Assembly (NCBI GenBank): GCA_021769135.1
Contig: JAETTM010000006.1
Location: 1 to 64,000 of the forward strand
DNA length: 64,000 nt
Direction of reading: 5' to 3'
Origin: Lachnospiraceae bacterium
Lineage (GTDB): Bacteria; Bacillota; Clostridia; Lachnospirales; Lachnospiraceae
The notes beneath the pieces were generated by a model. That model was given only the letters and a program-made list of their open reading frames with translations, was not told the DNA's origin and did not search any database. Shown in pieces: positions 16,240-23,936 of the stretch. Within the stretch, counting starts at the first letter, position 1. Each line of letters starts with the position of its first letter. Position numbers and translations under genes: made by a program.

Positions 16240-17133
16240 CTAGTTATCCGCGGAAATCAGCTCCAGCAGCCTTCTCCCTGCCGCGGTGAGCGGATTTTTT
16301 TCGTCCGTCACAATGCAAAAATGCCTTTTGGGGATAATTTTGTTGAACCGCAGGGCAAAAAGCCTGCCGTTTTCCAGATACTCTGCCGCGAACTCCTTCA
16401 TTATACTCCCTACCCCCATATTCCGCAAGGTAAACTGTACAATCATATCGCTGGTGGCCAGCTCAAATTCCGGGTTCATCGCCACGCCGTTTTCTTCCAG
16501 GAAAGAGTCCATAAATCTTCTCGTGCTTGTGTTTTTTTCCAGAGAAATGATGGGCAGTTTTTCCAGTTCCTGCAAATCCAGCGTCTTGTTTTTATATGGG
16601 ATAAATTTTAACCCGCCGATAAAAATATCTTCTATTTCCTTTACATTGACCGATTTAAGACCGGGGATTTTATCGAAGGGCGTGCTGACCACGCCGAAGT
16701 CAATTTTCCCTTCCTGCAGAAAATTTAAGATTTCCGGCGTAGGGGCATTGGATACGATTACCTTGATTCCCGGATATTTTTCATGGAACTGTTCCAAAAA
16801 GGGCAGCAAATAAAAGCGTAGCGTCATATCGCTGGCGCCTATCCGCAGTTCCCCCAATTCCAGGTTCAGCATCTGCGCCAGCTTCTTTTCCCCAAGCTCT
16901 ATTTGCTCATACCCTTTGGACACATACCCCGCCAGCAGCTCCCCCTCCGCCGTCAGCCGCACTCCTTTCGAAGTACGGACGAACAGCTTCGTTCCAAGGG
17001 CATTTTCCAGCTGTTTCACCGACTGGCTCACCGCGGGCTGGGAAATGGACAAGTATTGTGCGGCGGCTGTCAGGCTCCGATATTTCGCCACATAATAAAA
17101 GGCTTTATATGATTCCCAATGTTTTATCATAGA
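16240..17133 (-). CDS. LysR-family transcriptional regulator
   Basis: A 297-residue LysR regulator. The winged helix-turn-helix spans residues 1-60 (YYVAKYRSLTAAAQYLSISQ, then AVSQSVKQLENALG). The periplasmic-binding-like effector domain follows from about 90 (LGELRIGASDMTLRFYLLPF). The start ATG 17133 lies after three tandem 15-base repeats that each carry an AGGAAGG site. A longer in-frame start at 17199 would translate those repeats and overlap purA. It is downstream of purA in the same direction; its target is unknown. Confidence 0.9.
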   Translation of the reverse strand, partial: SMIKHWESYKAFYYVAKYRSLTAAAQYLSISQPAVSQSVKQLENALGTKLFVRTSKGVRLTAEGELLAGYVSKGYEQIELGEKKLAQMLNLELGELRIGASDMTLRFYLLPFLEQFHEKYPGIKVIVSNAPTPEILNFLQEGKIDFGVVSTPFDKIPGLKSVNVKEIEDIFIGGLKFIPYKNKTLDLQELEKLPIISLEKNTSTRRFMDSFLEENGVAMNPEFELATSDMIVQFTLRNMGVGSIMKEFAAEYLENGRLFALRFNKIIPKRHFCIVTDEKNPLTAAGRRLLELISADN

Positions 17134-17175
17134 AGACTCCTTCCTCGAAGACTCCTTCCTTGAAAATTCCTTTCC
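17131..17175 (-). repeat. Three tandem 15-base repeats carrying ribosome-binding sites
   Basis: Two nearly identical units, AGGAAGGAGTCTTC plus one base, and one degenerate unit, GGAAAGGAATTTTC, lie directly before the LysR start. Each offers a possible Shine-Dalgarno sequence. Confidence 0.7.
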
Positions 17176-17179
17176 AATA

Positions 17180-18454
17180 CTATCTGTATATGATGTCATC
17201 CCTTCCCGGCCCGTTGCTCACCATGGTAATGGGATAGCCAATCTGGCCTTCGATAAATTCTATATAGTTCCGGCAGTTCTCCGGCAGTTCCCCATACTTT
17301 TTGATTCCCCTGATATCGCATTTCCATCCCGGCAGTTTCTTAAGGACCGGCTTCGCCTTTTCCAGTTTTGCGGTAACCGGAAAATCCGTTGTCACTTCCC
17401 CGTCGATTTCGTATCCTACGCAGACCGGAATCTCGTCCAGATAGCCAAGCACATCCAAAACCGTGAATGCCACATCCGTTGTGCCCTGCAGCCTGCACCC
17501 ATATTTGGAAGCCACGCAGTCGAACCATCCCATGCGGCGGGGCCGCCCTGTCGTCGCCCCGTATTCTCCGCCGTCGCCGCCCCGGTTTCTCAATTCTTCC
17601 GCCTCTTTGCCGAAAATTTCAGACACGAAAGCGCCTGCGCCCACCGCAGAAGAATATGCCTTGCACACCGTAATAATCTGCTTGATTTCATAGGGCGGAA
17701 TCCCTGCCCCGATTGCGCCATAGGCGGCCAGCGTGGACGAAGAAGTCACCATAGGGTAAATGCCGTGGTCCGGGTCCTTCAATGTGCCCAACTGCCCTTC
17801 CAGCAGGATGGTCTTATTTTCCTTTATCGCCTTGTCCAGAAATGCGGATACATCCCCTACATAAGGCGCTATCATTTCCTTATATTCATGAAGGGAATCC
17901 AGCAGCTCCCCTTCGCCGATCAATGGCTTGCGGTACAGATGCTCCAAAATCACATTTTTCATTTCCACGATTTTTGCCACTTTTTCCTTTAACAAATCCT
18001 CGTCAAACAATTCGCTCACCTGGAAGCCGATTTTCGCATATTTGTCCGAGTAAAAAGGCGCAATCCCCGACTTGGTGGAGCCGAAAGATTTCCCTGCCAG
18101 CCTTTCCTCCTCGTATTGGTCGAACAGAATATGATAAGGCATCACCATCTGTGCCCTGTCGGATACGAGCAGCTTCGGCATAGGAACACCCCTGTCCGTC
18201 AGCGATTTTATTTCCTGAAACAGCACCGGAATATTTAAAGCCACCCCATTGCCGATGACGCTGGTCGTATGGCCGTAAAATACGCCGGAGGGCAATGTAT
18301 GGAGCGCAAATTTGCCGTAATCGTTCACAATCGTATGGCCCGCGTTCGCCCCTCCCTGAAAACGGATAATAATATCCGCATTCCGGGCAAGCATGTCCGT
18401 AATCTTTCCTTTTCCTTCGTCTCCCCAGTTAGCTCCTACCACTGCTTTTACCAT
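17180..18454 (-). CDS. purA: Adenylosuccinate synthetase
   Basis: A 424-residue enzyme that joins IMP and aspartate with GTP to make adenylosuccinate, the first committed step to AMP. The signature is VGANWGDEGKGKITD at residues 6-20 with the catalytic Asp, followed by QGGANAGHTIV with the catalytic His near 40. The IMP and GTP loops (RGGDGGEYGATTGRPRR) are intact. The start ATG 18454 follows AGGAGG. Its leader is a folded repeat shared with folA. The gene is upstream of, and close to, the LysR gene. Confidence 0.96.
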   Translation of the reverse strand: MVKAVVGANWGDEGKGKITDMLARNADIIIRFQGGANAGHTIVNDYGKFALHTLPSGVFYGHTTSVIGNGVALNIPVLFQEIKSLTDRGVPMPKLLVSDRAQMVMPYHILFDQYEEERLAGKSFGSTKSGIAPFYSDKYAKIGFQVSELFDEDLLKEKVAKIVEMKNVILEHLYRKPLIGEGELLDSLHEYKEMIAPYVGDVSAFLDKAIKENKTILLEGQLGTLKDPDHGIYPMVTSSSTLAAYGAIGAGIPPYEIKQIITVCKAYSSAVGAGAFVSEIFGKEAEELRNRGGDGGEYGATTGRPRRMGWFDCVASKYGCRLQGTTDVAFTVLDVLGYLDEIPVCVGYEIDGEVTTDFPVTAKLEKAKPVLKKLPGWKCDIRGIKKYGELPENCRNYIEFIEGQIGYPITMVSNGPGRDDIIYR

Positions 18455-18466
18455 AATAAATCCTCC

Positions 18467-18600
18467 TATTCCAGTTCCGCAAACCCCCTCAAAGAGCCCT
18501 TTCTCGCAGAGGATTTCCTGTCTGCTTCGCAGCCATGAAATTCTCTGGGGCGCTTTTCGGGAATTTGCTGTTTTCCAGTCCCGCAAATTTCCTCATTTAG
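18467..18600 (-). repeat. Structured leader repeat (family B) of purA
   Basis: Read on the minus strand, this repeat ends GGAACTGGAATAGGAGG, so its last bases are the purA ribosome-binding site. The outer arms GCAAA/TTTGC and the inner arms CAGAG/CTCTG around AATTTC make nested stems. A second copy, with compensating changes, forms the folA leader at 50467-50577. Confidence 0.65.
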
Positions 18601-18683
18601 ATGAAAAGTTTTTACGAAATGATTATACAGGCTAATTTATTATAAGTAAAATCAATATATTTTATGTATGACATAAGAAATAA

Positions 18684-19058
18684 TTATGTTTTTCCGGTCT
18701 TTATAAATGCAATCAGCTTTTCCACATCATCGAAGTCATCATAATCCCCATTTATGCCTTCGCGATGATATACAATCCCCTTCTTCTCATTTTCTTCCAG
18801 GCAGTCCAAAAGCATGTCTATGCCATATCTTTTGATAAATAAAGTAAATCCATATGGCTTTATCTTGCCCAATAATCCCTTTTGGCACTCTTCCCCGCAT
18901 GCATAGCAGGACAGGACGCCTTTTTCTATCGTACATTTCCTGTTTACACACCAGTCCTTATCGGGGCAGGTATCGGACATGCAGCCATTGCATTTCGTAT
19001 TTTCCGAGCACAGGCAGCAGGCCAGCCCGCATCTGGCAATTCCCAATTCTCTTTTCAT
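18684..19058 (-). CDS. Cysteine-rich DUF3795 protein
   Basis: A 124-residue protein with the cysteine pattern of DUF3795 proteins: ARCGLACCLCSE, CNGCMSDTCPDKDWC, RKCTIEKG and CYACGEEC. This implies metal (probably zinc) binding. The C-terminal half is acidic and helical. I place the start at ATG 19058; an in-frame ATG at 19070 is only one base from GGAG. The function of the family is unknown. It lies between purA and a glycosyltransferase gene. Confidence 0.8.
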   Translation of the reverse strand: MKRELGIARCGLACCLCSENTKCNGCMSDTCPDKDWCVNRKCTIEKGVLSCYACGEECQKGLLGKIKPYGFTLFIKRYGIDMLLDCLEENEKKGIVYHREGINGDYDDFDDVEKLIAFIKTGKT

Positions 19059-19130
19059 GATTATGACCATACTCCTTTCAAAGTCCAAAATCTTTAGCGC
19101 GTAACCCAAATCCATATGAGCAATCGCGCC

Positions 19131-20060
19131 TTACCTGGAAGCCTCGGCGGCAAAGGAAGAAATGCGGACCGCCGCTGCCATGCCGCCATCGCCGTAGGAG
19201 GGATGCTTCATAAAATCTTCCGATGCCGGGCTTAAGCCTTCTTTCCTGTCCATGGCGCAGCATATTTGGCCCTCCCATCCGTAAAGCCTTTCCATGGAAA
19301 TGGATTCCAGCCCCAATATGGCCTCCTTTACATGCTCCTGATAGCTGCTCCTGTGTTTTTCGATAATATAGCCCATAAGTTCCAGCCGCTTCGACATGCT
19401 TTTCACATTCGACGAAGCAGACGCTGTACGATAATCGATAAGAGGCTCCTCCACAATCCCAATCCGTGCGCCCGGCGCGGTTTCCAATATGCTTAAAAAG
19501 AAATCCCAATCCTCAAAGCCGGAGCGCATGGATTCGTCATATCCGCCGCACCGCTCCCACCTTTTCCTCCGCAGGATATGGGTGGCCGGGCAGCAATTCC
19601 GCACCAGAAAAGAATCTACGCCGCCTCCGCCAGGGCGAATTTCCGCATCCAATGCGCCAAAGGCATGCATCCAGGATGATGCGGCCACCATGGACGCATC
19701 TTTGCGCAATAACGTGCTGACCTGTTCGATATAGGAGGGTTCCAGCCGGTCATCCCCATCCATTATCAATGCCATAGGCGTTTTTACCCTGCCGATACCG
19801 GCATTTCTCGCCGAAGATACGCCGCCGTTTGGCTGGCGCACCACAGTTACCGGAACGAATATCTTTCCGTCCGTTTCTATATCCCTTAATATGCCTATCG
19901 ATTCTTCATCCGTGGAGCCGTCGTCCACAATGATAATCCGTGCCGGCTGCATAGTCTGTCCGCACAGGGAATCCACCGCCTCCCGAATCATCGGGCCCTG
20001 ATTAAAGCTGGTAACTACCGCTTCCACATCTTCGGCTACATAGCATTTTTCACAGTTCAT
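19131..20060 (-). CDS. Family 2 glycosyltransferase
   Basis: A 309-residue GT-A fold glycosyltransferase. Visible are VEAVVTSFNQGPMIREAV, the nucleotide-sugar motif IIIVDDGSTDEES near residue 44, GVSSARNAGIG, and the metal-binding ALIMDGDDRL near 98. GFEDWDFFLSIL, near 180, is the likely catalytic base region. No membrane segments are present. It probably decorates a cell-surface polymer. It has its own strong promoter followed directly by a terminator hairpin (20098-20186). Confidence 0.9.
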   Translation of the reverse strand: MNCEKCYVAEDVEAVVTSFNQGPMIREAVDSLCGQTMQPARIIIVDDGSTDEESIGILRDIETDGKIFVPVTVVRQPNGGVSSARNAGIGRVKTPMALIMDGDDRLEPSYIEQVSTLLRKDASMVAASSWMHAFGALDAEIRPGGGGVDSFLVRNCCPATHILRRKRWERCGGYDESMRSGFEDWDFFLSILETAPGARIGIVEEPLIDYRTASASSNVKSMSKRLELMGYIIEKHRSSYQEHVKEAILGLESISMERLYGWEGQICCAMDRKEGLSPASEDFMKHPSYGDGGMAAAVRISSFAAEASR

Positions 20061-20097
20061 AGCAAAATACCTCCTTTTCCATTAATGCACATGCATC

Positions 20098-20186
20098 GAA
20101 AAAACAGCTGGTACATACACTTAAGATGTTCCAGCCGTTTTTTTACTTTCTATGGATAGTATAGGAAAATTTTTTTTAAAAGTCAA
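20098..20186 (-). promoter_or_regulatory. Promoter immediately followed by a terminator (attenuator-like leader)
   Basis: On the minus strand TTGACT (20186-20181), 17 bases and TATACT (20163-20158) predict a start near 20151. The transcript would at once enter a hairpin, CGGCTGG/CCAGCTG with A-U extension and an inner ACAT/ATGT stem, followed by TTTTTT (20146-20099). The glycosyltransferase ATG is at 20060. It may also terminate the sigma/anti-sigma operon. Confidence 0.7.
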
Positions 20187-20205
20187 CGATTTTTTTGTAT
20201 CCTGC

Positions 20206-21468
20206 TTACTCCACCGGCACAATATACAGGTTTTCTTCCGATAGTTCCACATCCTCTTCCGGATAAGATTTCACAAACAGCAATGCGTCCACCTCATCCG
20301 TATTAATAATTCGGCTCAGACTAAACACTGCATGGTAAATCCCTTCTTCTAAATCCACCCATCCAAACCTTCCGGCACCCATAATCCCGGTAAGATATGT
20401 GCCGTCCTTTAAGCGCACGCCGCTTATCATCGGCGGCTCGGCATAGTCTTTTGCCATATACTCATTCCCATCCTGGTCAACGGCCGGCACCTCTATTTCC
20501 TCCGCGCCGAACTGATATATCACTTCTATGGAAACCGGTGAAAGCTCCGCATGGGTAACCGTTGCCCCGCTGTCCCCCAACGCTTCCGAAAGCGCAAAGT
20601 TCTTCTTTTTATCCGAACCCTTTAACTCCACATCGAACTCCCAGACACCTTCCATTTTGGGCGTAAACCCAGCCTTTTTTGTCGTACCCAGATTGGTGAA
20701 GCATACATGCAGCGTTTTTCCAATAAACTCCACCTCTTCATCGGAGAACAAATCCGCCATAAATTCCATATTCCCGTTTTCGTCCGCGAACCGTTCCACA
20801 ATAGCCCCGTCCGGGGTTTCTTTTGCCTCGGAGCCATCGTCATAATAGAATTTCCCGTCCTCCCCTAACTGCAGCCCATTATAAAACCTTCCATTCCAGG
20901 AAAAAGTATGGCCGTCTATATCAAAGGATATCCATTCGAAGGCCGGTTCCTCCCCTTCATCCAAGTCAAACCCTTCCACCCGGAAGGACAAATGGGCAAA
21001 TTCTTTATCCACAATGCTTTGCTGTGCCGACACTGTCACATCTCCTACCGTGGCACTTCCCCCCGCCGGCGCCGCAATCTGCTGTTCTTCCAAAAACTCT
21101 TTATCCTCCTCCGTCGCCTCAAACTGCCTCTCCAGCCCTTTGCTCCAGCGCAGATATGCCGCACATACCGTTGTTCCCAGTATGAGGACCGCGGCGGCCA
21201 CCAAAACCCACACCATTTTCCATTTCCGTTTCCCCTGGCCTCCCGCTTTTCCATCCTTCCCTTTCATATTAACCCTTTTCGCCTTTCCCCTTTCCATACC
21301 GGTTTTCCCCCTTCTCATTTCCTCCGCCTTTCTTTTCCCTTTGTTTTCTTTCTCCGTTGTTCCGCTCTCCTCCCGTATTTTATCGAAAGCCATATCCGCC
21401 TTCCGCTGCACTATATCCGGTATCCTGATATCCTTCCCCATCGCATCAATTACATTTTTTTCTGTCAT
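20206..21468 (-). CDS. Anti-sigma factor (DUF4179-like)
   Basis: A 420-residue single-pass membrane protein. Residues 1-85 are cytoplasmic, basic and Lys/Arg-rich. The membrane helix is VWVLVAAAVLILGTTVCAAY near residue 90. The extracellular part has the DUF4179 layout: TVGDVTVSAQQSIVDKEFAHLSFRVEG followed by beta-rich sequence. The start ATG 21468 has GGAGG at good spacing, and the gene overlaps the upstream ECF sigma gene by 23 bases. It probably sequesters that sigma factor until an envelope signal arrives. Confidence 0.8.
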   Translation of the reverse strand: MTEKNVIDAMGKDIRIPDIVQRKADMAFDKIREESGTTEKENKGKRKAEEMRRGKTGMERGKAKRVNMKGKDGKAGGQGKRKWKMVWVLVAAAVLILGTTVCAAYLRWSKGLERQFEATEEDKEFLEEQQIAAPAGGSATVGDVTVSAQQSIVDKEFAHLSFRVEGFDLDEGEEPAFEWISFDIDGHTFSWNGRFYNGLQLGEDGKFYYDDGSEAKETPDGAIVERFADENGNMEFMADLFSDEEVEFIGKTLHVCFTNLGTTKKAGFTPKMEGVWEFDVELKGSDKKKNFALSEALGDSGATVTHAELSPVSIEVIYQFGAEEIEVPAVDQDGNEYMAKDYAEPPMISGVRLKDGTYLTGIMGAGRFGWVDLEEGIYHAVFSLSRIINTDEVDALLFVKSYPEEDVELSEENLYIVPVE

Positions 21469-21985
21469 AACCGCCATCCTCCTTCCCTGTGCCCATATGA
21501 TACGCCAATGCTATCTGTTTCCGGCCTCTGGACAGACGCGTCCGCACCGTACTGTCCGGTATATGCAAAATAGAACTGATATCCGCCGTTGCAAGCCCGT
21601 TCACATAATATAAAATCATTACCAAACGGTATTTTTCATCCAGGCTTTTCATCATTTCCATCCATTCTATGTTGTCATATTCCGGCAACTCCACAAAAGC
21701 CTCCCTCACTTCCTCCATGGGATATTCCCTTTTCTTCCGCCTTAAGATATCGTTGCACTTGTTAATCAGAATCCTCGTCATCCATGTCCGGAAAAATTCG
21801 GCCTTTTTTAGCTGCCCTATCTTTTCCCAGCATGTGAGAATCGTGTCCGATATAGCATCCGCCGCATCCTCATCGTTCCAAAGAATGGCATGTGCCGTCT
21901 TATACATATTCTGCATCTGCGACTGCATCAGCTCCGTAAACGCGTCCGCATCCCGCCGCTGTGCCCGTTTGATTAAACTGTCCAC
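21446..21985 (-). CDS. ECF-type RNA polymerase sigma factor
   Basis: A 179-residue sigma-70 family factor of the ECF class. Region 2 is AFTELMQSQMQNMYKTAHAI through DAADAISDTILTCWEKIG with FFRTWMTRILINKCND. Region 4 is LDEKYRLVMILYYVNGLATA, then ISSILHIPDSTVRTRLSRGRK. No region 3 is present. It is translationally coupled to the membrane anti-sigma gene downstream. It probably reads an envelope-stress regulon and its own promoter. Confidence 0.92.
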   Translation of the reverse strand: MDSLIKRAQRRDADAFTELMQSQMQNMYKTAHAILWNDEDAADAISDTILTCWEKIGQLKKAEFFRTWMTRILINKCNDILRRKKREYPMEEVREAFVELPEYDNIEWMEMMKSLDEKYRLVMILYYVNGLATADISSILHIPDSTVRTRLSRGRKQIALAYHMGTGKEDGGYDRKKCN

Positions 21986-22080
21986 CCTTGCACCCTTCTC
22001 CTTTCATCCGGCAAGCCTTTATGCTCCATCTTTGCCTTATTCTATATATTAGACGGAGGAATTGCAAAAAATGTCTCAAA

Positions 22081-22210
22081 GTCAACAACCCCGCTGCAAG
22101 CAACGGGGCATCAAATTTGCAGCGCTGCAGAGCAGCGGGGTATTGACCCTCGCGGCATTCGCCAAATTCTCGTGCAAGCACGGCACTTGGCTCATTGCTC
22201 GCGGGAATAA
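22081..22210 (+). repeat. Palindromic intergenic repeat, family C, full copy
   Basis: Begins GTCAACAACCCCGCTGCAAG and ends CTCATTGCTCGCGGGAATAA. It shares blocks (TTGACCCTCGCGGCA, CACTTGGCTCATTGCTCGCG) with 35312-35405 and, inverted, with 38766-38789. The segment is rich in short inverted repeats and carries no gene. Confidence 0.7.
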
Positions 22211-22278
22211 AAAAACTCTGAAAAAAATAGAACCCGCCCCGCCGGCAGGCCCTATTTCACCCCTTTTATATAATCCCG

Positions 22279-23682
22279 TTATTCCCTTCCATCCCAGCAA
22301 TAAGTGCAAAGCTTGCATCTGTCAATCCCCACCGACTCTATCATATCATCCAGCCTGTGATACCGCAGCGAAGTAAAGTTCAGCTGTTCCCCGATTCTCT
22401 TCACCATTTCCTGATATTCTTCCGTTTCCGGGTCGGAATATGCCTCCAGGCGGGTAAACCTCCCTTCCCTCTCCAAGTCCTTCAGAATCCGGCGGCCAAT
22501 CAAATCCATTTCCGAAGTGGAGCGGGAAAAGTTCAGATATTTGCACCCATACAATAGCGGCGGACAGGCCGGGCGGATATGCACTTCCTTCGCCCCGCTC
22601 TGATAAAGGAATTCCGTTGTCTCCCGCAGCTGGGTTCCCCGCACGATGGAATCGTCGATTAAAAGCAGGCTCTTCCCATGAATCAAATCGTGGACCGGTA
22701 TCAGCTTCATTTTGGCAATCAGATTCCTTTTGCTCTGTATCGTAGGCATAAAGGAGCGCGGCCAGGTAGGCGTGTACTTAATAAAGGGTCTCGAAAAGGG
22801 AATGCCCGATTCGTTGGAATACCCGATGGCATGCGCCGTTCCCGAATCCGGCACCCCGGCCACAATATCGGGCTCCACATTATCCCGTTTTGCCAGCAGG
22901 GCGCCGCACCGGTAGCGCATCTCTTCCACGCTGATGCCCTCATAAGAGGAAGAAGGATACCCGTAATAAACCCAAAGGAAGGTGCAGATCTTCATATCCG
23001 TACCCGGCGCCGCCAGCGTATGCACGCCCTCCGGCGTCACAATCACTACTTCCCCAGGCCCCAGCTCCTTCTCCTCCACATACCCCAGATTCAAATAAGC
23101 GAAGCTTTCAAAAGAAATGCAATAGGAATCCTCCTTTTTCCCAATGGAAACCGGCGTCCGCCCCATTCTGTCCCGGGCTGCGTAAATCCCCTTGGGCGTC
23201 ATCACAAGAATCGTCATCGAGCCCTCTATCAGTTCCTGGGCATAGGAAATCCCTTCCACCAGATTTTCCTTCTGGTTAATCATGGATGCCACCAGTTCCG
23301 TAGCGTTGATATCCCCGCCGCTCATTTCCAGGAAATGGGCATTCCCCGACCGGAATATCTTCTCCACAATCTTATCCGTATTATTAATTTTCCCCACCGT
23401 CTCTATGGCATAAGTGCCGTGATGGGAACGCACAATAAGGGGCTGGGGCTCATAATCCGAGATACACCCAATCCCCATATACCCCTCCATTTCATTCACA
23501 TCCTTATCGAATTTCGTCCGAAAAGGCGCATTCTCAATATTATGTATGGCGCGGTCAAACCCCTTCTTCCCATAAACCGCCATTCCGGCCCTCCTCGTTC
23601 CCAGATGGGAATGATAATCCGTTCCAAAAAACAGGTCAAATAAACAATCGTTTTTAGATGCTACACCAAAAAATCCACCCAT
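22279..23682 (-). CDS. PurF-like amidophosphoribosyltransferase paralogue without the N-terminal cysteine
   Basis: A 467-residue protein with both PurF domains: an Ntn-type glutamine amidotransferase fold (GTDYHSHLGTRRAG, then RDRMGRTPVSIG) and a phosphoribosyltransferase domain with the PRPP loop LLLIDDSIVRGTQLR near residue 345. The N-terminus is MGGFFGVASKNDC where PurF has Cys after the initiator or a propeptide. The glutaminase nucleophile therefore appears to be missing. The C-terminus has CKLCTYC, possibly a metal site. ATG 23682 has AAGGAG upstream. It could be ammonia-dependent, regulatory, or use another acceptor. Confidence 0.85.
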   Translation of the reverse strand: MGGFFGVASKNDCLFDLFFGTDYHSHLGTRRAGMAVYGKKGFDRAIHNIENAPFRTKFDKDVNEMEGYMGIGCISDYEPQPLIVRSHHGTYAIETVGKINNTDKIVEKIFRSGNAHFLEMSGGDINATELVASMINQKENLVEGISYAQELIEGSMTILVMTPKGIYAARDRMGRTPVSIGKKEDSYCISFESFAYLNLGYVEEKELGPGEVVIVTPEGVHTLAAPGTDMKICTFLWVYYGYPSSSYEGISVEEMRYRCGALLAKRDNVEPDIVAGVPDSGTAHAIGYSNESGIPFSRPFIKYTPTWPRSFMPTIQSKRNLIAKMKLIPVHDLIHGKSLLLIDDSIVRGTQLRETTEFLYQSGAKEVHIRPACPPLLYGCKYLNFSRSTSEMDLIGRRILKDLEREGRFTRLEAYSDPETEEYQEMVKRIGEQLNFTSLRYHRLDDMIESVGIDRCKLCTYCWDGRE

Positions 23683-23739
23683 GAATACTGCATTCTCCTT
23701 TCAAAAATCAAACCGGTATAATTGTGGGATTGGGGGGTG

Positions 23740-23925
23740 GGGTTGTGAGAATATTCTGACGATATAGTCTGTTCAAATCCCATTGTGCCGAACATTCCAT
23801 CAAGCCCTAAAACAGAAAACAGGAGGGCCTCTGCCCGAGTGTTTTCTGTCCTACTGGGTTCCGTGCAGCGTTTGGCATAACAGGTTTTGAACAGCATATA
23901 TTGCCGGAATATTCTCTCAACCTAC
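23740..23925. repeat. Long imperfect palindrome, family D, upstream of the purF-like gene
   Basis: The outer arm GAGAATATTCTGACGATATA is matched by an imperfect inverted copy (TATATTGCCGGAATATTCTC). A nested core pairs AGAAAACA with TGTTTTCT. The core AGAAAACAGGAGG...CCGAGTGTTTTCTG is shared with the copy at 51748-51905. No gene is present. Confidence 0.7.
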
Positions 23926-23936
23926 CTCTTCTCAAC

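Noticed and set aside
18455-18600. Known tetrahydrofolate or purine riboswitch before purA and folA
   Set aside because: The conserved nucleotides of those classes are not recognisable; the shared leader is kept as an unassigned structured repeat instead.
22062-22376. A 104-codon plus-strand frame
   Set aside because: It runs across intergenic repeat C and the end of the PurF-like gene in antisense; no independent support.
22678-23643. A 321-codon plus-strand frame opposite the PurF-like gene
   Set aside because: Same reasoning: antisense to a gene with clear motifs, His/Arg-rich composition typical of shadow frames.
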